Made by a program: the position numbers and the translations under genes. From assembly GCA_000711775.1 (NCBI GenBank), contig ARYC01000745.1, positions 44,439 through 108,438 of the forward strand: a stretch of 64,000 bases of DNA, in the 5' to 3' direction. This DNA is from Oxytricha trifallax (Eukaryota > Ciliophora > Spirotrichea > Sporadotrichida > Oxytrichidae). Shown piece by piece: positions 47,601 through 58,884 of this stretch. The notes under the pieces are model-generated. The model saw nothing but the letters and a program-made list of their open reading frames with translations. It was not told the origin of the DNA and did no database searches. The stretch's first letter is position 1; the number at the start of each line of letters is the position of its first letter.

Positions 47601-48262
47601 ACATATATGATAAATATGTATTTCAATCATATATTTGCATTGGTAATTTTACTTGAATATTGCCAAGTAAAAAATAACAATAAATCTCTAGACATGGAAA
47701 CATTAATTTAATATTATAGTTTATTTTTGGATGTTATGAAATAAAGGAAATAAAATAGCTTGTATTATAAATTGATAGTGTGTTAATAAATCTATTCTAT
47801 ATAAATTAAAATTTTAAATTATTTATAAATAAATTAAGTTTAATTTACAATTAATAAAATATATAAATAATTTGGGACTTATAATTGTTACATTATTTGA
47901 TTGAAGATAAATTTTATTAAATTAATTTATTATTAATTTATAAAACCATATCTTAAACTCTTTAAAAACAATATAAGAGTAATAAAAATGAAAGTATAAT
48001 CGCCTAAGTTATATTCATTATATAACTTAGGCGATTATATAATATTACCGACTTTATGATATAACTACTAATAAATAGGTTTCGTGGACAAAAGTTGACC
48101 TTGCTCTATAAAATAATGTCCAATATCTGTTTATATATTGCCACAAGCTGCTGTCATCGAAAAAATATATTGATATCTTAGTTTATTTTAAAATGTCATT
48201 AGCTACCTTAAAGTTATGACAATAAACATTATAAATTTAAAAATTAAAGCTATTTTTGTAAT
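44689..48262. other. Mostly AT-rich region with weak exon-like pieces
   Basis: Possible exons: minus about 45410-45280 (MDIGINDKANFLYAVNRGHG), minus 46676-46359 (LRDHHSKLLGDKIINIVETE then a hydrophobic run VIEVVVVVFLVFV) and plus about 46700-46900 (RDIALVDRFLNFYQDYMIVQ). None can be joined into a gene with confidence. An isolated CAAAACCCCAAAAC lies at about 47538. Confidence 0.3.
47996..48038. repeat. Perfect 19-bp hairpin
   Basis: ATAATCGCCTAAGTTATAT, a 5-base loop TCATT, then its exact reverse complement. The flanks are not coding. Confidence 0.9.
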
Positions 48263-48581
48263 ATGAAACAAATATAGAAAGTGGAGTAAACGTGGATAGA
48301 TTATATTCAGAGACATATCAAAGAAGATAATTAAGCAGAATGGAAAGTTATCTACTCAGCTAAACTATGTTCGAAGATCGGGAACCCCAAAACTGAAATT
48401 CATCTTAAAATCACCAAAGATTAAAGCAGTACTCAATAGAAAATATAGTAAAGCAAAGATTGACGAACCAGACAGAGATAGAAGGGAACTTCAATGGTAG
48501 AAGGAGAAAGATATCGACATACAACGTGAAAGAGGAAGAATCCATAACAAAGCAGCAAGGAAAATAATATTATAGATTTGA
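48263..48581 (+). CDS. Candidate exon(s)
   Basis: ATG 48263 opens MKQIQKVEQTWIDYIQRHIK ... LCSKIGNPKTEIHLKITK to TGA 48461-48463. A second frame (YVRRSGTPKLKFILKSPKI, then KIDEPDRDRRELQWQKEK) runs to TGA 48579. Both look coding, so a splice or germline junction probably joins them. Family unknown. Confidence 0.35.
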
Positions 48582-48929
48582 AAGAATTATCATTTATTTA
48601 TATTTCTCATAATTTAAACTAAATTTGATTAAACAATTTAATATTTCTTATTCAATATAAATTAGGAGATAATATTTTAATAATTATTTATTAATACCAT
48701 TGTTTTATATACTCTGAAAGAAAATTTAAATTATGTTTAGATTCTTTAAGAGTAAAAAGTATTTATTCATAATAAAAAGTGTTTAAGAACTACTAATACT
48801 TCAGTAATTATATTTATTTATCTCTTAATTTAATGAAGAAAACTTTAATTATAATTATGAATGTTTATTTTTGAGAATTGATTGAATTCTCTTATAAAAT
48901 ATGCTTCAATTATTAATAATAATAAAATC

Positions 48930-49165
48930 TGATCGCATCGTAGTCTCTGGGACCCCCGATCTTCCATATATGTTAATATTTAAGGGTCAAGCCCATTTGT
49001 TTGGAAATTGTGATTTCCTTTGTTGCTGAGTCTCTGTTCATCTTCTTCTTTTTCCTCCTTTTACTTTTTGTTGCTGTCTTTTCTATCTGAATCCGCATCT
49101 TATTCCACATATCTTACCTCATCTTATGAAGTTCAGCATTTGAACATTTTCTCAATTAACTTTGA
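48930..49165 (-). CDS. Candidate basic exon, opposite orientation to its neighbour
   Basis: The minus frame reads LHKMRQDMWNKMRIQIEK, KSKRRKKKKMNRDSATKEI and WKIGGPRDYDAIRF. It contains GAAGATCGGG in the same reading phase (KIG) as the plus-strand exon at 48373-48382, in inverse orientation. See findings. Confidence 0.35.
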
Positions 49166-49469
49166 ATTTGTGGTCAAAGTTTTATACTTTAATTGAGATT
49201 TTTCGTTGTTTTTATCTCAATTGTTCTTTCATTCTTGTCGCAATCATTTGAAAGAAGTCAGATTCGAGAAAATATGCAAGTTTTTGTAAGCATTTCACAT
49301 AAATCTCCGCATTTTTATGTAATCAAGGTAGTCAGCCGAGATACTGATGCAGGCCTTGTTATTATCTGTTAATGTTATTAGAATCATGATATACAATATG
49401 AAAACTTTAAATTAATAATTATTGTATTAACCTTTAAAACTAAAACTTATTATACTAATTAAAAATGGA

Positions 49470-50101
49470 AATCTCTCTAATATAGTTTAATCTTCTTCAT
49501 CGTCTTTATCTTCATCATCAGTATCGTTAAAGTCTTCTAAGTCTCCTCTCTCTGTTGTCTAACGAATCTCCAGTCCACCTGCACCTGTCGTCTTACCAGG
49601 TAGAACCACTAAATAAAAAAATTAAAAGATATTCTAAATCCCAAAAGATTTATTGAATGTTTGGGATCAAGTACAAGACTACCAAAATAGTTAAAAGAAC
49701 TGATAATAAAAATATCTGATATAAGTAGTATATAATAAAGATCTGTGTTTTTTATAAGCAGTATTATGATAAATTAGTACGATATTAGATTCTGTAATGG
49801 TGGACCTCCCTCTTTGTGCGATTTGTAAAGTACATTGTATACAGAACATCTCAAACAAATAGTGATTTCGTGCTCTTAAGTATGTGTTTCCGCAGGTAAG
49901 CTGATATCTGTATGATTTAAGTAGATTCCGTGAGATTTTGTTGCATCTGCGCTTATTGAGTCTCTTACTGTTAAACTACCGTCCACTGTATCTCTATTAA
50001 CAACCTGTAGAAAACACTTACTTTTAAGGAAAATATTTTTAAAATAGGGTGATAGTAGGAAAAACAGATGAATGAAGAATCAGGTCTTGCCAAGACTTAA
50101 A
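49470..50101 (-). CDS. Candidate gene with an acidic tail; exon duplicated in a palindrome
   Basis: The minus-strand frame in the left palindrome arm reads RDTVDGSLTVRDSISADATK, HGIYLNHTDISLPAETH and CLRCSVYNVLYKSHKEGG. Downstream, at about 49610-49490, an exon reads VVLPGKTTGAGGLEIRQ then a highly acidic NDTDDEDKDDEED. The first block faintly recalls the end of an FHA fold (G-x-x-x-N), but I do not claim it. The right arm repeats the first exon on the plus strand without the acidic exon. Confidence 0.4.
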
Positions 50102-50540
50102 AAGGTTTTGGCTTGTAATTTTTCTATAAGTAGAATTAATTTTTAGCTGAACTTATTTAAGTCTTGGCAAGACCTGATTCTTCATTCATCTGTTTTTCCT
50201 ACTATCACCCTATTTTAAAAATATTTTCCTTAAAAGTAAGTGTTTTCTACAGGTTGTTAATAGAGATACAGTGGACGGTAGTTTAACAGTAAGAGACTCA
50301 ATAAGCGCAGATGCAACAAAATCTCACGGAATCTACTTAAATCATACAGATATCAGCTTACCTGCGGAAACACATACTTAAGAGCACGAAATCACTATTT
50401 GTTTGAGATGTTCTGTATACAATGTACTTTACAAATCGCACAAAGAGGGAGGTCCACCATTACAGAATCTAATATCGTACTAATTTATCATAATACTGCT
50501 TATAAAAAACACAGATCTTTATTATATACTACTTATATCA
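49717..50540. repeat. Large palindrome: 385-bp arms, 54-bp spacer
   Basis: 49717-50101 and 50156-50540 are reverse complements with no mismatch that I could find. The spacer is 50102-50155. The arms include the exon described above. Confidence 0.92.
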
Positions 50541-50659
50541 TATTATTAATTTTCAAATTGACTATTAAAACGATATTTTTACCTTACCATTAATTTAGCT
50601 AAGCTATAAAATCTTCTTTGCGAAATGAAAACTAAAGTGTGCATGGAATAAGCTTTGGG

Positions 50660-51130
50660 ATATAAGATTATATTTGTAGATGTGACAATGTTTTCTCCCT
50701 AGACTTAGTTAAAACGCCCTTGGGTATCAAAATACAAGCATCCCTTTGTCAAGGATGGAAATTCGAGATGAAGTATTATGCTTTAATTGCAGGTGTCGCT
50801 TAAGATTAAGGACTGATACATTTCAGGATTTATAAAATGTCAGTTCGAAACTGGAATTTATTCAATTCCTTACTGAGATAAGGTAAATATTTCCTAGCCA
50901 GAAAATGGCAGTATTCATGGATAATCTTTCCGTGCACATAAGTAGAGCGACAAGATCATGCATAGATGATTTAGGATTTATCACAATCTATAACGTTCCA
51001 TATACACCTTAATTTAATGGAATAGAGAGTACATTCTTCAATATTAAGCAGAACTACAAAAAGGAAATTATCAGGAGATTGGCAGAGAATGAACGTATGA
51101 ACCAAAAAGAATGTATCATAATGTCAATTT
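50660..51130 (+). pseudogene. Third TBE-type transposase lineage, fragment
   Basis: FVDVTMFSPQTQLKRPW (first D), then after frame changes VRNWNLFNSLLRQGKYF, FMDNLSVHISRATRS (second D), IYNVPYTPQFNGIESTFFNI (E; D34E spacing) and NYKKEIIRRLAENERM. It shares DNLSVH and PYxPQFNGIE with the TBE enzymes but diverges elsewhere. The N-terminal DNA-binding part is not seen. A MITE-like element follows at once. Confidence 0.7.
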
Positions 51131-51158
51131 ATTAGGTTTAGAAAAGTTTTTATATAAA

Positions 51159-51562
51159 ATTAAGGGAGGGAAGTTTCCTGCCCCCAACATTAAATTTTAT
51201 GTTTTTTGCAATAAATTTAATAGAAACAAATAAATTTCAATTTCAATAACCATGTACTATACAACATTTATTATTATATAATCTTCAAGGTACATAATTA
51301 TAATTTATCAAATTATTTATTACTGACAAGGCTAAAATAAGTGTTTTTTTTTTAAATAATTAATGCAATTTTCATTGAATTTTAAATTGATTATCAAGGT
51401 AGAAATGATATTTGAAGCTAAATTTTAAAAAAATTACATCATAATTGATGATTAAGATTCTTTGAAAATTATAAAAATTACATATTTTTATGTATGGGGC
51501 AGGAAACTTCCCCCCTTGGGTGCATATAAAATTTTGGGGTAGGAAACTTCCCCCCCAAAAAT
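51159..51562. mobile_element. MITE-like element with GGGAAGTTTCCTGCCCC ends
   Basis: Left end AAGGGAGGGAAGTTTCCTGC and right ends GGCAGGAAACTTCCCCCC (51499-51516) and GGTAGGAAACTTCCCCCC (51538-51555) are inverted copies, the right one duplicated. The interior is AT-rich and non-coding. A solo copy of the motif is at 34961. Confidence 0.65.
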
Positions 51563-52349
51563 TAAGTTAAATAAGGGTTAGAGAATATTCTTAGGAATTG
51601 AATAAATTAATTTTATTCAATTTTAGTCCATCGCATTCTTTGTTGGGGTCCGTTCTTAAAAGTTTATAATTTGCAAAGATCGATCAGCCAATCAGTCAAA
51701 ATAGTAAAAAAATCGTGAATATACAAATCCTTAAATATAAAGGAATTTATAATATATATACTAAAAACATTTTTTTAATATATTTATTAGAAATCTACAG
51801 TATAAACAATAAAATTATATAATATTGTGAATTTAATTATTAAAACTCATTTATTTTTGCTAATGTAGCCTGTCTTTTATATTAAAATTTCTTATTTATA
51901 TTTTAAAATAAGTTTATATATTTTGAATTATAGAAATTAAGTTTGTTTTTAACCTAAATGAAGTTTAATTTATTCATAAGAAAAAACATAAATAATTATC
52001 AAATAATTTACTAATAAAAGTAACAAATCTTTAAAATTTAAAGTTTTCAATGTATAAAATTAATTATTTCATTAATATATAAAACAGTGAATAAACTTCA
52101 TTTCATATTAATAATAAAGTAATTTAATAAATAAAAATAAATTTAAAATAAAACAAATAAAATAAAAATTTTTAATTTTAAATATATTAAAAATGGGCTC
52201 AAGTAGTAAAAATATAATATTTATCACTTGAGCCCATTTTAAATATAATAATATATAAATCAAACAAATTTATTAAAAATAATTATAATAATGTTTTGAA
52301 AGTAATTTATTTATATTTATTTTTGTATTTTATGAATTTTTAAATTGAC
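51563..52349. other. No supported gene; one hairpin
   Basis: AT-rich. A 15-bp hairpin (arms with ATGGGCTCAAGT) at 52190-52240 is the only clear structure. Confidence 0.5.
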
Positions 52350-53074
52350 TATTTTTTTCTATTTTGACTGAATCTCTAGCGTTTTGTCAAATTCCTCGAC
52401 TCTTCATTTATGAATGGATTTTGTCGGATTAGAACTGTCAATCTCTATCTGATCTCAAAAGACTATTTTTGAGATTTTCTTCTCCCCAATTTTGGTTTCT
52501 AGATTCCCTTCCCAGGTTTTCCTATAAAATTAATACAACAAATAGTTACTCGAGATAAACGGATCTTAATCAATTAGTCGAACAAGTCATTTGTAATCTC
52601 AATCCCATTTGCTTCCTCAGATTGTGCTCCTTCATTGTATTTTACTTGATGAGCATGATCGATCACTGATCCCAAGTATTAATTCTTTATTGTTCCCAGG
52701 AAAGTAAAGAAGAGCATCCTCTCAGGCAGCTATCCTGAGTTCATCTCAAGAGTAGGGAGATACATACTTACTTGCTCATCTTTTATTACATCTGGGTAAA
52801 GATTTTTGACAGACAATTCTTAAAAATGTGGGATCTTATTAATTTAGACCAAATCAGATCTCAGGGTTCTTTCCAACTACCTAAGATGGATCTTAAGAAT
52901 GCGATCCTAGTTGCTTGATAAGGAGGTAAATATAAATTCACTCATAAAAATATTATGAGTACTGATAAACTTACAATGTACTGTCAAATATTTGGATAAA
53001 TCTTCCTTTGATCTGAATCTGCTGGTAAGTTCCTCGCTTTATACAAATCTTGATTAGCTCATTTACAGTTCCAT
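52350..53074 (-). CDS. TBE 22-kDa-like protein (third lineage)
   Basis: ATG 53074 (MELQMSQSRFVQSEEL), then RFRSKEDLSKYLTVH, a GTAAG intron start, ATRIAFLRSILGSW, VIKDEQVSMYLPTLEMN, LPERMLFFTFLGTIKNQYLG, a Glu-rich stretch and a basic tail (KPKLGRRKSQKQ). The order matches copies A, C and D (SKEDL, FLRxIL, LPERxxFFxxLxTIK). A TGA (KEP-TGA-DLI) and frame changes lie near 52880. It pairs with the transposase at 50660 in TBE arrangement. Confidence 0.7.
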
Positions 53075-53498
53075 ATTAAATAGTCCAGATTATTTTATTT
53101 TTAAATTATTAATTAAACTGGGATCAATTAATTTTAATCTATTCTAGAGTGTATTTTAATTCCCATTTTGAAGTATTCGATTATAAAATATGCGATTTAT
53201 ATAATTTAGAGTAGAAAAGTTATAAGGTAATGTTATATACTAAGTAATAAAATATTATTATTTTCTTATATCAACATGAATTTCTAGGTTACATTAACAA
53301 ACAAAAAGAATCTTCTGCAATCTCAACAATTTTTACTGATTCATCCGAAATGTTGTATCTACATATTGTTTAGACAGCTTATCATTTGGACATTTGCAAA
53401 TTAGCCGGTGTACCTTGTTTTTATTCAATTAGATTTAGTTTTTTTTATTGTCTATTTTATTAACTCTAACTATTTAATTATTCCACACTATTTTTTAC

Positions 53499-55187
53499 TC
53501 AGTTTTTTTCAATAGTAATTATTCTACTATTAGCTTGTTTGATGTTATTCTTAATTATTTCAAAATTTTTGTTCACTTATTTTAACTGCTCAGAACAGAT
53601 AGAATTGACTTACTATAAAATTCTTTTAGAATTCAGTTATTAGTTTTTTTACTTATCTTCTATAACTTTTTATTGTTCAGTTATTTAGTTTTGAATATTA
53701 TTTTAACTTACTCTTAGATTTTCAAATTGGGTCTGATTATCTTCAATTTGCTTTTTCAAATTATTATGCAATTCCGTAAATCTTTTAACATGATTAGCCA
53801 ATGCTTCCTATGAGGCCACGCCAATCCCTCTTTCAGATGACGGTTAAAATTTTTATTGGAGGTGACTAGAGTCTTCTTCATCTTCAATGTCTTCAGCTGT
53901 TTCAACGTAGATTGTCAAAATTCATTTGGAATTAGCCTATATCTAACTGAGTTCAGAACATTGTTCTATAAATGCTTTTTGATTCATTTTCCTCCACAAA
54001 AACTAGTTCAGGAAGCACTAAAAGGCACCCAAAAATTCTAAACAGAATTATCTCTAAATCTAGATAGAATTGTGATAAAAGTACCAAGCACGAATTCAAT
54101 AGTTTCAATCAGTTAAAGTTAGAAAAGCTGCAAGAAAAATTTTAACCGTCACCTGAAAGAGGGAATAGTAGGGGATAGATTTTTAATATCAGATACAAGA
54201 ATCTAAAAGGCGTGTTAGATTTCCTCTTTTCCATCCACGACAAGTTGCTCGATAATTAAAATGTCTATTTGGTTAATTTTATTCTATAGGTTCCTTATTT
54301 ATTAGTCCTATTATTAAGTTTGTTAATTTATCTTGTCATCAAGTTGAGTGCCTACCATTTCTGGCATTAAAGCTAGAAACTATTCCTTCATAGCTTTAAT
54401 TGCTTCATTTGTTAAGCCTGTAAATTATTTGCTTATTACATGCTCTATCTAGTTCTATTCGGGAAAGGTTGTATCGGATTAACTCTAAAATTCTTCACTG
54501 CTTGTTTGCAGCTATTCAAATACAATATCTAAAGTCCTGAGTTAACATTATTATCAATTTGAATTTGGTCTTAAAAACTTTTGGATACTGAATCAGGTGT
54601 ATGGTCTACGTTGTTTCTTATGTTTATATCGCTTACTTTTTTGACTTTCAACTCTTACCCCTATTTTTTAGTAGTCAATTTTAAGGGTTTATTTCATTTA
54701 GACTTGATTTATCTTGAATTCAAGGTTGTCATTAGCCAATTTCTTGCACTTGCAGTACTTCCTTTGAGAATTTCTTTTGAAGTTAGATCTTAACATCCTT
54801 ATAAGTCTTTTTCCCAAGTATGTCCTATTATTTTAAGCATGTCATGATCTTAGTTTTTTATTCTTAATTTTTCAAATCCTACTACTACTCATCGTTGAAA
54901 ACTTGAGCAGTATAATTAGATTACTCCTTATCCGATTCACTTTTTATACTCTTTTTGTATTTCTAAGCTTTTTGCTTTATTTTTTTCTTATTCTTTCTTT
55001 TATTTCAATTAGCTTGATTTTTCGCTGACTTAAATTGCATTTGTTATTGTTAATTTTGGCAACAATTATTTTTAGTAGTCTCATCTTGAGGAATTCCTAT
55101 TTTATTCTAGAATTCTTTTTATTCTAATTCATTAAGCCTTATTAGAATTTAACTTTAAATTTCCTTTTAAAATTTCTAAATAAGCAT
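53499..55187 (-). CDS. Coiled-coil protein gene with an inverted-repeat intron
   Basis: Clear coding blocks: about 54525-54153 (LDIVFEQLQTSSEEFQSQSD, EAIKAMKEQFLALMPEM, EEIQHAFQILVSDIKN) and 53829-53499 (GIGVASQEALANHVKRF, LKKQIEDNQTQFENLR, QITEQQKVIEDKQKN), ending at TGA 53501-53499. Removing 53830-54152 joins PSFR to GIGV in frame. An upstream start (MLIQKFQKEIQ, 55187) and Lys-rich exons near 54780 probably belong here, with unresolved joins. Long heptads imply coiled coil. Family unknown. Confidence 0.55.
53830..54152 (-). other. 323-nt GT-AG intron bounded by inverted repeats
   Basis: On the minus strand the segment starts GTGACGG and ends CTGAAAG, with exon bases CAG before and AGGG after. 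29-bp arms at 53826-53854 and 54135-54163 are inverse copies with one mismatch and extend a few bases into both exons. It is either a transposon-derived intron or an eliminated germline insertion. Confidence 0.65.
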
Positions 55188-55710
55188 GTTTAATTAAGTT
55201 TTATAAGAAAGTGTAAAAAAAAACTCTGTAAACTCAAACAAAGTATAAAAAAATATAAAAAATTCATAGGAAATAAATATATAAAATTACTTAGAAACTA
55301 GTTTCAATCATAATCATATGCTTTAACAAACCCTCATTACATAACATTTAAACAGACTCTTACTTAGTGATAACACAAATAAAACTAAATGTAATAATAA
55401 AATTATTTGACTATGTTAATTGTTTTAATAAATAAAATAATTTATTGCAATTAATCAGTATTTACTCATTAAAATAAAATAAATAGTTTAGCCAAGTTAA
55501 GATATCTTTTTAATCATATTTACAAATATAAATGATCAGCATTATTTTTTAATAAAAGTCTATAAACTTAAAAAGTGATATTGAAAACAGTTAATTTCAA
55601 AGTGTTAAAAGTTTTAACTTAATTTGACTAAATTAAAATTTTCATATCATAAACTCAGTATTCAGTTAAATAGGTTAATTTCCCTAAACCTTGCCATCGC
55701 CATCAATGAC

Positions 55711-56340
55711 TCATTGCTCATGTAATTACATGACTAGGGATATATAGTTGAGAAGGTCATCTATTTAGTTTTTCATCATGCTCATTTCATCTCTGACTCT
55801 CTTATTTTTGTCCAGAAATTTCCTCTTTAAAGAATTGCTGTCTGGATGTTGCATTTATGCCTCTTCCTGAATATGTTGTCTAGCTTTTCTTTTTGTGCTT
55901 TGCTTAATCAGATGATCTGATCCCTTTATGCAATAAAAATAATTAAGGAAAATGATAATTTACCACTATAGTTGAGAGAACCGTCCAGAGTTTGTATGAA
56001 CTCTGGCTTCATGTGCACTAATGAGTGTTAAGACTAGTCAAGTCTTTATCTTCTATCTTATTTTGCTTGTAATATCATTTCGTTTATTCATTGAGTGTCA
56101 AGCGAAAGTAAGACGTCTGTGATCCATTTTTATCAAGATGGAGCCAGTCACACTGGTCGGGTATGTATCTCTACAAGGAAGACTTCTATATAGCATATTC
56201 AAGGAAATTGTCTCCTGGGAGTCCCTCAATTTATGGCACAGCTGCCACAACAACATCACATCTTTTCAAATACAATTAAGCATTAACTCAATAAAGCTTA
56301 CATCTTTCTCACCAGTTAATATACTTCTAAAGAAATAGAT
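55711..56340 (-). pseudogene. 22-kDa-like protein, second copy of the 5' element lineage
   Basis: AAVPQIEGLPGDNFLEYA, IPDQCDWLHLDKNG and MKPEFIQTLDGSLNYSG align with SAVPHIEGLTVQDFLDYA, LPDERDWVHLDRQW and MRPEFVDALSRCLNFSS of the gene at 3242-4071. The tail (TKRKARQHIQEEAQ, DEMSMMKNQIDDLLNYI) ends at TGA 55713-55711 after an intron near 55925-55965. Frame changes between the blocks show decay. Confidence 0.7.
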
Positions 56341-56708
56341 GTTTGTACAATTTTCCATTTATAGGTAAGCCCCACATTCTTAACATAAAAAAGTCATATA
56401 ATTCTTTTTTGCTCCCTATTTTTTCTCTTATTTTATTAACGTGAATTTGTTGAAGCTAATTATTATGATCCATAGCTTTTTTCTTGTTTTAATAATTATT
56501 AACAATGTTTAGCCTTAAGATAAAGTTTATTGTATATTAATTATTATTTTATTAATTTATTCTTCTAGAAAAAGATGTAAGTACATTTAGCAAAAACTTA
56601 AAAATATTTAAAAGAACAAATCTTGACTAAAATGAATTGACTTTACTTAAATAGAGGCAAAATATGAATAATTCATAGTTACACTAAAATTATATAAGAA
56701 ATTACTTC

Positions 56709-58255
56709 ATGGCCGAATCTTGTAGTAAGAGTGATGAAGATTTATTACCTTAGAGTCCAACCCTTTAATACCATGAAATTAATGCAGAAGAAAATACATC
56801 AGCATGAGGTCGATCAACTGGGGTAATTTATTAAAAGGTTTTAAGTCCAAATTACATAGAAACTTAAAAGGTAACTAGAGGGTCAATAGCAAGCTTAGAG
56901 TAAAACTGTATCAGAAAAATCAGCAGTAATCAATACTTGAGCGTGGTTTTGGATCCAAGAAAAATTGTGAATAAAAAGAATCTTGAAGAAAGCAAAAATA
57001 TGTCTTTAGAAAATTAAGAAACACAATTCCTTTAATAATAAGTGGAAGACTTTTTTAAAAAAATAGGAACCAATTTAATAGTAAAACAAAAAAGCAATTA
57101 TCAAAGCTGAAGAATAAAAGATTGAGGCAAACATCGTGAATTTTCAGGCTTATTTATACTGAGAATCAAATCGTGTAAGTTTTAATTCATATGATTAATA
57201 AATTAAATTCATTTCATTTAGAATAAGTGGCATAAGAAACAAAAAGATTCAAGCTTTTAATAGTAGAAACTGAGAGAATTAAAGGCCCTTTATTTTTACA
57301 CATAAATAATTGTAAAAAATCAAACTTAACAAATAGACTAAGGCTATCCTAATACTAGCAAAGTAAAAAACTCTACTGAACTCTAGGTCTTTATTCGAAG
57401 TAGCAAATGAAAATTTCGAATTTGAAGGCTCAGGATTTATCAAGTTCAATGATGTGATAGTATAGCAAACTCTGAAATCAGGAGACTAATTGAAATCAAT
57501 TAGAGAATTACAGAGAAAAATTAAAAGTGAAATTTTTTTAATGCATTGTATCTTAGTCAACAAAAAAAAAATTGTAAAAGAATAGCATAGTTTTACATAC
57601 AAGAATGCTTATTAGATAGATACAAGAACAAAAAGATTTGCTCTTTGATATATAGATAAATTGCAGCAAAGTTTTACATTGAACAAGTTATATCTTAAAA
57701 AACCATAATAAATATCGATGAGAGCAGCCATTAATAGTAGTTATATTATACAAAAGCTGGAGCAAAAAAGCAAAAGAAACTATTCAGAATGGCTGATAAG
57801 AATATATGGAGTAAATATAATCCCTGCTATTGGGAGTGATAATACCTTACTGTTTTAGCTAAACGTTAGAAAAACCAATAGTGAAACCTTCTACAATTTT
57901 ATTCTTATCAGGGGAAAAGACTAGACATTACAGTTAAAATTGAAGATACGGCACAATATTCCTGCTTGAAAACGCTTCGTACCACAAGATTTTATACATA
58001 ACAAGAAGATTTAGACTCCTTTAGATCCCTATAATGTATTTAGGCCCTTTCTAATTTAATCTTTCCCCTGTTGAAAAGTTTCATTCATTCATTAAAAGGC
58101 AAAACAGTTATAAAAATCATCAAGAGGACTAGCTTAAATTTTAAAAATAACTAGGAATAGATATTTCTAATATTAACTTAGACTGGGCGGCAAAGTCTTG
58201 CTTTGTAAGAAGTTTAAAAAATTCAATTAAGGCTTTGAATATGTAATAAATATGA
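56709..58255 (+). pseudogene. Transposase, second copy of the 5' element lineage
   Basis: ATG 56709 (MAESCSKSDEDLLPQ). VVLDPRKIVNKKNLEESK matches IIDPKVAYRESRLDGFK of the 4239-5804 copy. FLLENASYHKI stands for the second-D block (D changed), and IMYLGPFQFNLSPVEKFHSFI for the E block. The end, LGIDISNINLDWAAK ... ALNMQQI, gives TGA 58253-58255. Multiple TGAs and the lost Asp make it inactive. No telomere-type end is visible after it. Confidence 0.7.
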
Positions 58256-58683
58256 ATCCCTATTAAATTAATTAAAACAAAACAATTCATATTAAAAATA
58301 GGAAGGAGGAATAATTTGAAATCAAATTCTTACAAATTATAAACTATAATGAACCTAAATAGGTTAGCAAAGGCTTTGTTTGAATATAATGAATTGAGTT
58401 TATTTAATAATTACATATAAAATATAGAAGATTCAAAAAGATAATCAATCAGTGATTAAACTTCGAAAATTAGATCTAAATTTTAAATAATTTAAATTTG
58501 ATGAAGTTCATACTCTTGTATTATTCTTTTTAATTTCAAAAATTTTAAAGCGAATATATATTCTATAATTTATTTGGTATTTAAAGTTATTGAGAAATTT
58601 GATAAATAAAAAGTTAATAGGGTAAAATATTTGGGTATAATTAAATAAATTATTTACTTATAATAAATTAAAAATAATCATTT

Positions 58684-58770
58684 AGGAATTAGTCAACCAT
58701 TTTTCTGGAATTAGTCATCATGTCTTTAATTATTAGAAGGCCAATATTCAGGAATTAGTCATTCTAATTT
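58684..58770 (+). repeat. Three spaced copies of GGAATTAGTCA
   Basis: Near-identical units at about 58685, 58709 and 58751, immediately upstream of the zinc-finger/MT-A70 pseudogene. Confidence 0.6.
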
Positions 58771-58884
58771 CAGTAATCTGACAGTTATGAATAAAAAGTA
58801 AATAAATATAATTATATATAATTACTTAATAACTATTTAGTTTTATACTACCCAATAACTCAGGAATGAATAATAAGAGTGTCA

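Noticed and set aside
49717..50095. FHA domain call for the exon in the palindrome
   Set aside because: Only a loose G-x-x-x-N pattern; the key Arg, Ser and His of FHA domains are not visible in order.
47996..52240. The hairpins at 47996-48038 and 52190-52240 as bacterial-type terminators or CRISPR repeats
   Set aside because: The sequence is eukaryotic; there are no repeat-spacer arrays or U-tracts in the right place. Kept only as hairpins.
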